Shown: piece by piece, positions 1 to 10,043 of the stretch
Position numbering within the stretch: the stretch's first letter is position 1
How the letters are laid out: every line of letters starts with the position of its first letter
Origin: Roseomonas sp. GC11
GTDB taxonomy: Bacteria > Pseudomonadota > Alphaproteobacteria > Acetobacterales > Acetobacteraceae
NCBI RefSeq assembly: GCF_024437745.1
Contig: NZ_JANFNY010000022.1
Span: forward strand, 1 to 64,000
Reading direction: 5' to 3'
DNA length: 64,000 nucleotides
The notes under the pieces: generated by a model
What the model saw: only the letters and a program-made list of their open reading frames with translations
Database searches by the model: none
Told to the model about the DNA's origin: nothing
Program-made: the position numbers and the translations under genes

Positions 1-2
1 AG

Positions 3-716
3 GCCGCGCTGGCCGGGGCGCTGGCCGCCACCCCCGGCGCCGCCACCCCCCCCGCGGGGCTGGCCGATCTGCTCGCCCGGCTGGTCCGCCCCGCCTGGGT
101 GGAGCGCGCGGCCCTGGCCGCCCTGGCGCGGGAGAGCTTCACCGCCGCGCCGCAGGACGTGGCCGCCGCCCTGGCCGATCTCGGCGCCATCACCACCCGC
201 AATTTCGAGCCGGGCGGCCTGCCGGGCACCTGGATCGGCGGGCGGGGCTTCCACATCCTGGTGGCGCACCGGCTGGCGCACCGGCTCTGGCGGCAGGGGC
301 GCGAGGCCCTGGCCATGGCGGTGAAGACCGGCGCCGCCGCCTCCCTGGGCGCCGATATCCACCCCGCCGCGCGGCTCGGGCGCGGGCTGTTCCTGGACCA
401 CGGCATCGGCCTCGTCATCGGCGAGACGGCGGTGATCGAGGATGATTGCAGCCTGTGGCACGGCGTCACCCTGGGCAGCACGCTGATGCAGGGCGGCGCG
501 GACCGCCACCCCAAGCTGCGCCGCGGTGCCGTGATCGGGGCGGGGGCGGCGCTGCTCGGGCCGATCGAGATCGGCGCCTATGCCGTGGTCGCCGCCGGCA
601 GCGTGGTGCTGGCCGATGTGGCGCCGCGCAGCACCGTGGCCGGCAACCCCGCCACGCCACGCCGCGCCTCCCGCCATCCTTATTTCCCCACCGACCTGCC
701 GGAGCCCGCCGCATGA
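3..716 (+). CDS. cysE: Serine O-acetyltransferase, 5' end cut off
   Basis: Transfers acetyl from acetyl-CoA to L-serine, the first step of cysteine synthesis, in the cytosol. The frame is open from base 3 with no ATG; the only in-window candidate start is GTG at 99, so the gene most likely begins upstream. The C-terminal two thirds are a left-handed beta-helix of hexapeptide repeats with the family signatures DIHPAA, LDHGIGLVIGE (catalytic His) and DRHPKLR, then GAGAALLGPIEIG and AGNPA. Its stop overlaps the start of the next gene by 4 bases (ATGA), so the two are probably co-translated. Activity is inferred from motifs; the trimerisation domain lies mostly outside the window. Confidence 0.88.
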   Translation, partial: AALAGALAATPGAATPPAGLADLLARLVRPAWVERAALAALARESFTAAPQDVAAALADLGAITTRNFEPGGLPGTWIGGRGFHILVAHRLAHRLWRQGREALAMAVKTGAAASLGADIHPAARLGRGLFLDHGIGLVIGETAVIEDDCSLWHGVTLGSTLMQGGADRHPKLRRGAVIGAGAALLGPIEIGAYAVVAAGSVVLADVAPRSTVAGNPATPRRASRHPYFPTDLPEPAA

Positions 717-1582
717 GCCAGATCCCGCCCCGCCTGCCGGGCATCGACCATCCGCTGATCCTGGTGCGCGACATCGAGGCGGCACGGGGCTTCTACACCC
801 GCCTCGGCTTCACGGTGACGCCGGTGGGCCGGCACCCCTGGGGCACCAGCACCAGCCTCGCCGTGCTGGAACGCTCGGCGCTGGAACTGATGGGGATCTA
901 TGATGACAGCCTGATCGACGAAATGCCGGTGGGGGAATTCCGCTTCGGCCGCCATATGCGCGATGCCCTGGCGGAGCGCGAGGGGATGTCGCTCGTTGCC
1001 CTGCACAGCCGCGACGCCGCCGGGGATCGCGCGGCGATGGAGGCGCGCGGCGCCCGCTTCAACGGCCATATCGGCTTCCGCCGCCGTGTCCGCCCGCCGG
1101 GCGGGGAATGGGACGAGGCGGTGGTCTCGCTGGAGGTCAGCGTGGAACCGGAGCTGCCGCGCATCGGGCATTTCCTGGCGCAGCAGCACAAGCCGCATCT
1201 GCTCTGGGTGCCCGAATGGATGCGCCACGCCAATGGCGCCACCCATGTGGCGGCGGTGACCTATGTGGCGGCCGACCCGGCGCCGGTGCTCGCCCGCCTC
1301 GCCCGGCTCTATGGTGCCGAGGCTGTCACGCCGGAGGGGGCGGGCCATGTGGCGCGGACGGAGCAGGGCGTCTTCCGCGTGCTGCCCGCCCTGGCCGGTG
1401 GCCCGGCACTGCCGCCAGGCGAGGCTGCCGGGGCCGGGATCGATGTGGCGGTGCGCGACCTCGCCGCCGCCCGCGGCGTGCTGGAGGCGAATGGCGTGGC
1501 CTTTGAGGCCCTGCCCGGTGCCCTCGCCCTGCGCGATGTGGCGGCCTGCGGGAATGTCTTGCTTCGGTTTGTTGAGCAGTAA
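713..1582 (+). CDS. Glyoxalase-like VOC family protein
   Basis: A 289-residue protein of the vicinal oxygen chelate superfamily, Glyoxalase_3-like type. The N-terminus reads IDHPLILVRDIEAARGFY followed by LGFTVTPVGRHPWGT, the usual first beta-alpha-beta unit. A second, weaker unit starts near residue 175 (THVAAVTYV). The start is the ATG that overlaps the cysE stop; an open extension upstream in this frame lies inside cysE and was rejected. The substrate cannot be read from the sequence; relatives include lactoylglutathione-lyase-like and ring-cleavage enzymes. Translational coupling to cysE suggests, weakly, a role near sulfur or thiol chemistry. Confidence 0.75.
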   Translation: MSQIPPRLPGIDHPLILVRDIEAARGFYTRLGFTVTPVGRHPWGTSTSLAVLERSALELMGIYDDSLIDEMPVGEFRFGRHMRDALAEREGMSLVALHSRDAAGDRAAMEARGARFNGHIGFRRRVRPPGGEWDEAVVSLEVSVEPELPRIGHFLAQQHKPHLLWVPEWMRHANGATHVAAVTYVAADPAPVLARLARLYGAEAVTPEGAGHVARTEQGVFRVLPALAGGPALPPGEAAGAGIDVAVRDLAAARGVLEANGVAFEALPGALALRDVAACGNVLLRFVEQ

Positions 1583-1700
1583 GGTTCTTTTTTGGAAAAA
1601 AGAACCAAAAAACTTTTTTCAGTTGGCGTCCCGCTTCAGGCCTGAGGCGGGACGCCAGACGGAAAAAGTCTTTTTGCTTCTTTTTCTTCAGAAAAAGAAG
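1583..1700 (+). terminator. Compound T-rich stem-loop array, repeat A copy 1
   Basis: Three palindromes follow one another directly after the VOC stop. First, arms GGTTCTTTTTT and AAAAAAGAACC around GG (1583-1606). Second, a loopless GC-rich stem of 17-base arms with one G-U type pair (1624-1657, arm TGGCGTCCCGC). Third, CTTCTTTTTC and GAAAAAGAAG around TTCA (1677-1700). It lies between convergent genes and can terminate both strands. Bases 1662-1700 recur exactly, inverted, at 9105-9143. Confidence 0.7.
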
Positions 1701-1719
1701 ATGACTTTAAATCAATAAT

Positions 1720-3144
1720 TTAGCCCTTCGACATCTCCAGTGGCGGCTGCGCCTCCGGCGGGATCGGGCAGACATAGGGCTCGCCATCGAGGCGCTTGGC
1801 CAGATCGGCCTTGGCGGCGGCGATCAGGGCCGGGTTCTCGATGGCGGCGATGGCGGTGGCCGCCATGGCCTTGGCCACATGCACCATGCCCTTGTGGGCA
1901 TGCGGGCTCTTGCCCTGGGCCGTCAGCTGCCAGGAATGGAAGGGCGTGCCGATGGCCGCCGTGGCGCCATTGGCCTGCACCGTCGGCACCACCCAGGAGA
2001 CATCGCCCACATCGGTGGAGCCCAGCATCAGCTTGCGCGGGGTGCCGCGCGGCACGATCTGGTCGCACAGGGCCTTGTCCGCCTCGAAGGGCAGGCCCGC
2101 CCCGGCGAAGGGCGCGCGCAGATCCTCGGGCGAGAGGGTGGCGCGGATCTGTTCGGCGAAGGCGCGGTCAGCGGCATCGAACTGCGGCGGGCCGAGGCGC
2201 TCCAGCTCCACCTGCAGCGCGGCCTCCAGCGGCTCGTTCGGCAGCAGGTTGGCGACGGCGCTGATCACCTGCACCTCCACCTGTGTCTCGGTCATCAGCG
2301 CGGCGCCCTGCGCGATCTTCCGCACGCGCTCCACCAGTTCGCGCATGCCGCGCATATCCGGGTGGCGGATGGAGTAGCGCACCTTCGCCCGGCCCTGCAC
2401 CACGTTGGGCGCGATGCCGCCGGCATCGAGATAGGCGTAGTGGATGCGCGCCGCGCTATCCATGTGCTCGCGCATGTAGTTGACGCCGACATTCATCAGC
2501 TCGACGGCATCCAGCGCGGAACGGCCCAGATGCGGCGCGGCGGCGGCGTGGCTGGAGCGGCCGGTGAAGATGAAATCCACCCGGCTATTGGCCAGCGAGG
2601 CCGGCGGCGCCACCTCGGCGAAATGGCCGGGGTGCCAGGTGATGGCGATGTCCGCATCCTCGAAGAGGCCGGCGCGGGCCATGAAGGCCTTGGCGGCGCC
2701 ACCTTCCTCGGCCGGGCAGCCATAGTAGCGGACGCGGCCCTGGATGCCCTTCTCGGCCAGCCAGTTCTTCACCGCCGTGGCCGCCAGCGCGGCGCCGGCG
2801 CCCAGCAGGTTGTGCCCGCAGCCATGGCCGAAGCCGTTATGATGCGCGACCGGGCGATGCTCGGCCACGCCCGCCTCCTGGGAGAGGCCGGGCAGGGCGT
2901 CATACTCGCCGAGGATGGCGATGACCGGGCCGCCCTCGCCGGCCTCGGCCACCAGGGCGGTGGGGATGCCGGCCACGCCGGTCTCCACGCGGAAGCCCTG
3001 GCGCTTCAGTTCCTCGGCATGCTCGGCGGCGGAGCGGAACTCGGTGTAGAGCGGCTCCGGCATGTCCCAGACGCGATCGGCGAGGGCGATCATTTCCGGC
3101 GCCTTGGCGTCCACATGGCGCCAGATCTCGGGCGAGTTCTGCAT
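1720..3144 (-). CDS. M20 amidohydrolase, AbgB-like
   Basis: A 474-residue metal-dependent amidohydrolase of peptidase family M20D, closest in style to subunit B of p-aminobenzoyl-glutamate hydrolase. Visible motifs are ILGEYDALPG, the metal-binding GHGCGHNLLG with its Cys, the catalytic PAEEGG, HPG, the dimerisation-domain SSHAAAAPHLGRSALDA, and a C-terminal TDVGDVSW with FHSW. No signal peptide, so it is cytosolic. The start is the ATG giving MQNSPEIW; further upstream the frame runs into the neighbouring HD gene. The substrate is probably an N-acyl or N-aroyl amino acid; AbgB in E. coli needs AbgA, which is not seen here. Confidence 0.85.
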   Translation of the reverse strand: MQNSPEIWRHVDAKAPEMIALADRVWDMPEPLYTEFRSAAEHAEELKRQGFRVETGVAGIPTALVAEAGEGGPVIAILGEYDALPGLSQEAGVAEHRPVAHHNGFGHGCGHNLLGAGAALAATAVKNWLAEKGIQGRVRYYGCPAEEGGAAKAFMARAGLFEDADIAITWHPGHFAEVAPPASLANSRVDFIFTGRSSHAAAAPHLGRSALDAVELMNVGVNYMREHMDSAARIHYAYLDAGGIAPNVVQGRAKVRYSIRHPDMRGMRELVERVRKIAQGAALMTETQVEVQVISAVANLLPNEPLEAALQVELERLGPPQFDAADRAFAEQIRATLSPEDLRAPFAGAGLPFEADKALCDQIVPRGTPRKLMLGSTDVGDVSWVVPTVQANGATAAIGTPFHSWQLTAQGKSPHAHKGMVHVAKAMAATAIAAIENPALIAAAKADLAKRLDGEPYVCPIPPEAQPPLEMSKG

Positions 3145-3248
3145 CAGGGGGTATCCCGGTCTCGCGGGGCGCGCGCGCGGGCCGGATGGTCCTGGCGCCC
3201 CGGCTGTGGTGGCAGTCCCCTCCGCTATAGGCCCGGCGGCGGGCGGCG

Positions 3249-3845
3249 TCAGCCCCCCGCCATGCGGCCGCGCGTCGCCGCGTCCAGCCGCGCGCGCAGC
3301 CGGGCCAGCAGCGGGTCGGCCGCCGTGCGGGCGCGGCCGTAATCGAGGTTGAAGGCATAGTCGAAGCCGGGCGGGTTGCGTCCCTGGCTGTGCTGCAAAA
3401 GGGTTTCGAGTTTGTCGAGGCCCTTGACCAGCGCGGCCTCGCGCGTGGCGCCGGCCTCGTATTCCTCCCACAGCGCCAGGATCTCGGCGCGTTCCGGGGC
3501 GGGCAGGGGCGCGGTGAGGGTGGCGAGGTCGGCCCGCTCCTGCGCCGCCTTGCCGCCCTGCCCGCCCGCCTGCCCTTCTGCCTGCCGGCTGGCCTGTTCG
3601 GGGGCGGGGATATCGCCATGCAATGCCTCGCCCAGGTCATGCACCAGGCAGAGCTTCAGCAGCCTCGCCATGTCGAGCGGGCCAAGGCCGCGCGCCAGCA
3701 CCATGGCCATCAGGGCGAGCCGCCAGCTGTGCTCGGCCGTGCTCTCCTGCCGCCCGCCCGAGCCATGGGCGCTGCGCAGCACGCCCTTCAGCGCCTCCGC
3801 CGCGCGCAGGAAGGCCAGCAGGCCGTCGATCTCCTCATCCGTCAT
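3249..3845 (-). CDS. HD-domain hydrolase, YfbR/HDDC2-like
   Basis: A 198-residue HD phosphohydrolase. The metal-binding residues are visible as H39 (STAEHSW), H69-D70 (LVHDLGEALHGDI) and D144 (KGLDKLE), the pattern of 5'-deoxynucleotidase YfbR and eukaryotic HDDC2. About 20 residues near 85-105 are a low-complexity Gln/Gly/Ala insert not usual for the family. The start chosen is the ATG that overlaps the end of the hydroxyacid oxidase gene (ATGA), so the pair is translationally coupled. Likely role: dephosphorylation of deoxynucleoside monophosphates; the exact substrate is unproven. Confidence 0.8.
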   Translation of the reverse strand: MTDEEIDGLLAFLRAAEALKGVLRSAHGSGGRQESTAEHSWRLALMAMVLARGLGPLDMARLLKLCLVHDLGEALHGDIPAPEQASRQAEGQAGGQGGKAAQERADLATLTAPLPAPERAEILALWEEYEAGATREAALVKGLDKLETLLQHSQGRNPPGFDYAFNLDYGRARTAADPLLARLRARLDAATRGRMAGG

Positions 3846-4966
3846 GGCGCCCCTTCCTTCGCGGGCCACAGCACATCGGGGGTGATGGCCTCCAGCGTGG
3901 CGCAGCCGGTCTGCGCCATGGCCACCTCCAACTCCGCCCGCAGCAGTTTCAGCACATGGGCGACGCCGAGCGCACCCCCCACCGCCAGCCCGTGCAGCAC
4001 CGGCCGCCCCACCAGCACCGCGCGGGCGCCGAGGGCGAGGGCCTTCAGCACATCCGTGCCGCGGCGGATGCCGCCATCGAGCAGCACCGGCACCCGCCCG
4101 GCCACCTGCCGCGCCACGCCGGGCAGGGCGTCCAGGCTGGCCGGCAGCCCGTCCAGCACGCGGCCGCCATGGTTGGAGACGATCAGCCCATCCGCCCCGG
4201 CCGCCAGGGCCTGCGCGGCATCCTCCGGCGTCAGGATACCCTTGAGCAGCAGCGGCAGGCGCGTGGCGGCGCGCAGCGCGGCGATATCCTCCCAGCGCGC
4301 GGCATGGGCCATGGGGCCGGCGAGGATGCCCGGCTCATGCGGCGCCAGAGCGGGGGCGGGGGGCAGGGCCGCGCCTTCCAGGTTCACCGGGCCGATGCCG
4401 GGGGGGAGGCGGAAGCCCGCCCGCTCCTCCGCCTGCCGCAGGCTCACCGGGGCGTCCACCGTGACCACCAGCGCGGCATAGCCCGCCGCCTCGACCCGCC
4501 GCAGCAGCGCCAGGGTGAAGGCGCGGTCCGGCTGGATGTAGAGCTGGAACCAGGGGGCGGGGCTGGCGCCCTGGGCCAGCGGCTCCAGCGGCAGGCTGGC
4601 CTGGGCGCTGACCACGACCGGCGCGCGCAGCGCCGTGGCCCCGGCCAGGGTGGCGGCCTCCCCCTCCGGGTGGAAGAGGCGGTGATAGGCGCTGGGGGCG
4701 ACCAGGATGGGGTGTTCGAGATCCTGGCCGAGGAGGCGCAGCCGGGTATGGCCGCCACGCAGATCGGCCAGGGCGCGCGGGCGCAGCCGCAGCCGGGCGA
4801 AGGCGGCGCGGTTGTCCTGCGCGGTCAGCCCGTCATCCGCCGCGCCGGAGAGATAGGCCCAGGCCGGGCCGGCCAGACGCCGCGCGGCGAGATGCTCGTA
4901 ATCCGCGAGGGAGACAAGACCAGGGGAGAGAGGGCCGGGGGGGAGAGGGCTGGGGGGAAGCGCCAT
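3842..4966 (-). CDS. FMN-dependent alpha-hydroxy acid oxidase or dehydrogenase
   Basis: A 374-residue TIM-barrel flavoenzyme of the lactate dehydrogenase/glycolate oxidase/mandelate dehydrogenase family. Visible are the FMN phosphate and active-site motifs: YIQPDR and VVTVDAP, the catalytic K242 (LLLKGI), H266 and R269 in SNHGGRVLDG, and DGGIRRGTDVLKALALGA. It oxidises a 2-hydroxy acid to the 2-oxo acid. The acceptor (oxygen or quinone) cannot be decided; there is no membrane insert as in mandelate dehydrogenase. It is the upstream partner of the HD hydrolase. Confidence 0.9.
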   Translation of the reverse strand: MALPPSPLPPGPLSPGLVSLADYEHLAARRLAGPAWAYLSGAADDGLTAQDNRAAFARLRLRPRALADLRGGHTRLRLLGQDLEHPILVAPSAYHRLFHPEGEAATLAGATALRAPVVVSAQASLPLEPLAQGASPAPWFQLYIQPDRAFTLALLRRVEAAGYAALVVTVDAPVSLRQAEERAGFRLPPGIGPVNLEGAALPPAPALAPHEPGILAGPMAHAARWEDIAALRAATRLPLLLKGILTPEDAAQALAAGADGLIVSNHGGRVLDGLPASLDALPGVARQVAGRVPVLLDGGIRRGTDVLKALALGARAVLVGRPVLHGLAVGGALGVAHVLKLLRAELEVAMAQTGCATLEAITPDVLWPAKEGAP

Positions 4967-5044
4967 GGTGGCCCTGGCCTAGCATGGCCCGGCATGGCGT
5001 GCATCCGGTGTCAGAAGCGCAGGGAAAGCAGGGGAGGCATGGCC

Positions 5045-5100
5045 TTGAGAGGGGCTTCGCCCCTCTCAAACTCTCCCCACCAAAGGCCTGAGGCCTTTGG
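5045..5100. repeat. Paired-hairpin intergenic repeat B, copy 1
   Basis: Two stem-loops lie 10 bases apart: 11-base arms TTGAGAGGGGC and GCCCCTCTCAA around TTC (5045-5069), and CCAAAGGCCT/AGGCCTTTGG around G (5080-5100). The element sits between the acyltransferase end (5139) and the upstream side of the oxidase gene, so it may terminate the acyltransferase transcript. A matching inverted copy is at 21136-21215. Confidence 0.65.
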
Positions 5101-5138
5101 AAACCCTTTCCTCGGGATGGGGCGTCTCCCCGTCAGTG

Positions 5139-6308
5139 TCACGCCACGCGGCGCGCGGCCAGCCGGCGGCCCAGGGCGATGCCCGGGCGCTCCACCAGCC
5201 GGTGGGTCAGGCTGGCGGCCAGGGTGGTCAGCAGCATCAGCGGGGGCAGCAGGCTCCACCCCGCCGCCGGCAGGGCGGTGAAGTGGAAGGCCGTGAACAG
5301 CACAAGCCCATGCAGCAGGTAGAGGCTGTAGCTGATCTCCCCCAGCACGATGCTGGCCGGCTGGCGCAGCAGGCCGAAATAGGGATTGCCGCAGGCCACC
5401 GGCAGGAAGAAAGCCGTCAGCAGCAGGTATTGCGCCGCGCCATAGGCGGTGGGGAAGAGGAAGAGCATCGCCGCCAGCGCGGCGGTCCCGGCCAGGGCGG
5501 CGGCGGGGCCGCGCAGGAGCCGGGCCAGTTCCTCCCGCTCGCGCAGCACGGCCACGCAGAGGCCGGTGAGGAACAGCGGCGCGAGGGCGAGGGGGCGGCC
5601 CAGCCCGGGGATGCCACTGAGAAGAAGGCCGGCCATATGCGCCTGGAAGAGCAGGTAGGACAGCAGCAGCCCGGCGCCGAGCAGCAGCCCCGGCGGGGCC
5701 AGGCGCCGCCCCCGGTGCAGCACCAGGCCCAGCAGCGGCAGGGCGAGATAGAAGGCCCACTCGAAGCGCAGCGTCCAGGTGACGCCGGCGACGATGCGCC
5801 AGCTTTTCTCCACCCCGAACAGGTCCGGCGAGGCGAGGAAGCCGAGCCAGGCCAGGATCGCCAGGGCATCGGCGGCGGGGCGCCACTGCGCGGGCCCCGC
5901 GCTGGCCAGGGCGGCCAGCAGCACCAGCAGGGCCGTGGCGAACCACATCATCGGCCCCAGCCGGAAGAGCCGGCCCAGATAGAGCCGCCCCCATTCCACC
6001 TGCCGCGGGTCCTGCCGCGCCTTGCCGGCGAAGAGGCAGCCGGTGACCATGAAGAACAGGATCACGCCACCCTGGCCCAGGGTGACCAGCAGCCCCGGCG
6101 GCGGGTCCTCCCACTGCCCGGTGAGCCATTCGCCCTGGGCGACGGCGAAGTGGTGCACCACCACCCCGAGGGCGAGATAGCCGCGCAGCCCGTCGATGCA
6201 GCCCAGCCGCCCGCTGGCCGGCGGCAGCGGCACCGCGCCCTGCCGGGCGAGCCACCCGGCCAGGAGGAAGCAGGCCAGGAAGCCCACCAGAATGGAAAGC
6301 AGGATCAT
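5139..6308 (-). CDS. Acyltransferase-3 family membrane protein
   Basis: A 389-residue inner-membrane protein with about ten hydrophobic helices, of the OafA/NodX type (acyltransferase 3). The family start motif is present as IDGLRGYLALGVVVHHF near residues 38-54, followed by GQGGVILFFMVTGCLF and, toward the end, GEISYSLYLLHG. Members O-acylate sugars of lipopolysaccharide, capsule or other envelope glycans at the membrane. The gene stands alone between the P-type ATPase gene and the oxidase gene, with no glycan cluster nearby, so the acceptor is unknown. Confidence 0.85.
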   Translation of the reverse strand: MILLSILVGFLACFLLAGWLARQGAVPLPPASGRLGCIDGLRGYLALGVVVHHFAVAQGEWLTGQWEDPPPGLLVTLGQGGVILFFMVTGCLFAGKARQDPRQVEWGRLYLGRLFRLGPMMWFATALLVLLAALASAGPAQWRPAADALAILAWLGFLASPDLFGVEKSWRIVAGVTWTLRFEWAFYLALPLLGLVLHRGRRLAPPGLLLGAGLLLSYLLFQAHMAGLLLSGIPGLGRPLALAPLFLTGLCVAVLREREELARLLRGPAAALAGTAALAAMLFLFPTAYGAAQYLLLTAFFLPVACGNPYFGLLRQPASIVLGEISYSLYLLHGLVLFTAFHFTALPAAGWSLLPPLMLLTTLAASLTHRLVERPGIALGRRLAARRVA

Positions 6309-6384
6309 CGGGGCGGGCGGGTCCGTGGCCGGGCTGGAACCCGGCGATTATACCCGCCCGCCCCCGTTCCGGTAGGGTGGCCGT

Positions 6385-8589
<2,205 letters not shown>

Positions 8590-8643
8590 GGGGGCCTCCA
8601 TCGCGCCCGGCTTGTCGCGGCGGGCGTGACGCACCAGATGGGG

Positions 8644-8665
8644 CCTGTAGTCGCTACAGGGTCAA
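8644..8665 (-). promoter_or_regulatory. MerR-type operator and promoter of zntA
   Basis: On the minus strand a -35 box TTGACC (8665 to 8660) is followed by the dyad CCTGTAG-CGA-CTACAGG (plus-strand span 8644-8660) and then a weak -10 about 19-20 bases from the -35. A long spacer filled by a dyad is the hallmark of promoters that MerR-family metal sensors untwist on metal binding. The merR start codon lies only 7 bases away, so the regulator also occupies its own start region. Confidence 0.85.
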
Positions 8666-8671
8666 GAGCCT

Positions 8672-9085
8672 ATGTCCCAGGGTCTGAGCATCGGTGCGCT
8701 GGCCAAGGCCACCGGCACCAAGGCGGAAACCATCCGCTGGTATGAGCGCGAGGGGCTGCTGCCCGCGCCGCCGCGCACCGCCGGCAATTACCGCGCCTAT
8801 GGCCTGGCCCAGCTGGTGCGGCTGAGCTTCATCCGCCGGGCGCGCGACCTCGGCTTCTCGCTGGATCAGGTGCGCGCGCTGCTCGACCTCGCGGCGCATC
8901 CTGACCATGCCTGTGATGCCGTGCACGGCATCGCCCGCGCCCATCTGGAGGAGGTGGAGCGCAAGATCGCCGACCTCACCGCCCTGCGCGCCGAACTGGC
9001 CAATCTGCTCTGCGGGCGGGAGGGCGGAACGATCGCGGAATGCCGGATTGTCGAGGCGCTGTCGCCTGTGATGGAAAAAATATAG
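8672..9085 (+). CDS. MerR-family metal-sensing regulator, ZntR/CadR-like
   Basis: A 137-residue activator with an N-terminal winged helix-turn-helix (IGALAKATGTKAETIRWYE, GNYRAY), a dimer coiled coil, and three cysteines at 81 (DHAC), 114 (LLCG) and 124 (AEC). These fall at or near the metal-binding Cys positions of ZntR (79, 114/115, 124). It should sense Zn, Cd or Pb and activate the divergent zntA. There is almost no 5' leader between operator and start codon. Confidence 0.88.
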   Translation: MSQGLSIGALAKATGTKAETIRWYEREGLLPAPPRTAGNYRAYGLAQLVRLSFIRRARDLGFSLDQVRALLDLAAHPDHACDAVHGIARAHLEEVERKIADLTALRAELANLLCGREGGTIAECRIVEALSPVMEKI

Positions 9086-9104
9086 ATGGAAAAAGTATAG
9101 ATAT

Positions 9105-9218
9105 CTTCTTTTTCTGAAGAAAAAGAAGCAAAAAGACTTTTTCAGGCTGCCGCCATCTCCCGGCACAGCGGGACGCAAACTGACAAAAGTTTTTTGGTTC
9201 TTTTTTTCAAAAAAGAAC
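9105..9218 (-). terminator. Compound T-rich stem-loop array, repeat A copy 2
   Basis: An inverted version of the array at 1583-1700. CTTCTTTTTC/GAAAAAGAAG around TGAA (9105-9128) comes first and GTTCTTTTTT/AAAAAAGAAC around TC (9197-9218) last, with a poorly conserved GC-rich middle. Bases 9105-9143 are an exact reverse complement of 1662-1700. It sits between the convergent merR and gntR genes. Confidence 0.7.
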
Positions 9219-9222
9219 GCTC

Positions 9223-9990
9223 TTACCGTACCTCATTCAGATAACAGGTCTCGCGCGTCAGCGCCCGGTGCTCGCCCTGGATGGCGGCGTCGCCCGCCTG
9301 ATCATAGCCCGTATCGTGGATGACCAGCAGCGCCTCCGGCCCGGTGAGGCCGAGCAGGCGGGCATCCTCCGGCGTGGCCAGGGCGGCCGTCACCTGCTCC
9401 CGCACGGCGGAGACGCGGATGCCGTAATGTTCCAGCAGGTGGCGGTAGAGCAGGGCGGGCACCGCCGCCGGCTCCAGCGGGAAATCCGGCAGGCGCGCGG
9501 CGGGCAGGGCGATGCGCTCATGCATGGCCGGCACGCCGCGCAGCAGGCGCAGCCGGTGGATGCGGATGACCTCCCCGGCACCGCCAAAGGCCGCCGCCTC
9601 CGAGTCGCTGGCCGCCTCCCGCCGCACGGAGAGCACGCGCGTCTCCGAGTGCAGCAGGCTGCCATCCGCGCCATGCAGCCGGAAATACTGGAAAAAGAAG
9701 CGCAGGCTGTGCTGCGGCGCCCGCCCGGTGACGATGGTGCCAAGCTTGCGCCGCCGCGCCAGCAGCCCCTCCGCCACCAGGTCGGCCAGGGCGCGGCGCA
9801 CCGTGCCCACCGCCACGCCATATTGCGCGGCCAGCGCCACCTCCCCCGGCACCGGCGTGCCGGGGGGCCAGGCGCCCATCAGGATCTGCTCTGAAATCAA
9901 ACGCTTGACGTGCTCGTACAGGGGCACGGGCAGGGCCGCGCGCGCAGCCGGCACAGCCCGCTCATCCGAGAGGCTCTTGACAGGTGGCAT
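9223..9990 (-). CDS. GntR-family regulator, HutC/UTRA type
   Basis: A 255-residue repressor with an N-terminal winged helix (VPLYEHVKRLISEQILMGAW, VAVGTVRRALADLVAEGLL) and a C-terminal UTRA ligand domain. The ATG at 9990 is preferred; a TTG at 10005 is a possible longer start. It is divergent from the M20 amidohydrolase and peptide-type ABC operon that begins at 10044, with only about 50 bases between, so it most likely controls that operon in response to its substrate. The short AT-rich gap contains a 10-base palindrome (10008-10017). Confidence 0.85.
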   Translation of the reverse strand: MPPVKSLSDERAVPAARAALPVPLYEHVKRLISEQILMGAWPPGTPVPGEVALAAQYGVAVGTVRRALADLVAEGLLARRRKLGTIVTGRAPQHSLRFFFQYFRLHGADGSLLHSETRVLSVRREAASDSEAAAFGGAGEVIRIHRLRLLRGVPAMHERIALPAARLPDFPLEPAAVPALLYRHLLEHYGIRVSAVREQVTAALATPEDARLLGLTGPEALLVIHDTGYDQAGDAAIQGEHRALTRETCYLNEVR

Positions 9991-10007
9991 AGGAAGTCCG
10001 TCCAATA

Positions 10008-10017
10008 TCTATATAGA
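10008..10017. promoter_or_regulatory. Short palindrome between gntR and M20 gene
   Basis: TCTATATAGA is a perfect 10-base palindrome in the only AT-rich stretch between two divergent genes. It may be part of the GntR operator or simply a -10 region. Confidence 0.35.
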
Positions 10018-10043
10018 ATAGAGAAACGAGAGCGCGTCGCCAG

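Noticed and set aside
446-712. Extension of the VOC protein upstream to 446
   Set aside because: This part lies within cysE in another frame; the ATGA junction at 713 gives the domain's natural start.
9991-10005. TTG start at 10005 for the GntR gene, extending it by five residues
   Set aside because: The ATG at 9990 is better placed for a normal HutC-type N-terminus and leaves the AT-rich palindrome free as an operator.
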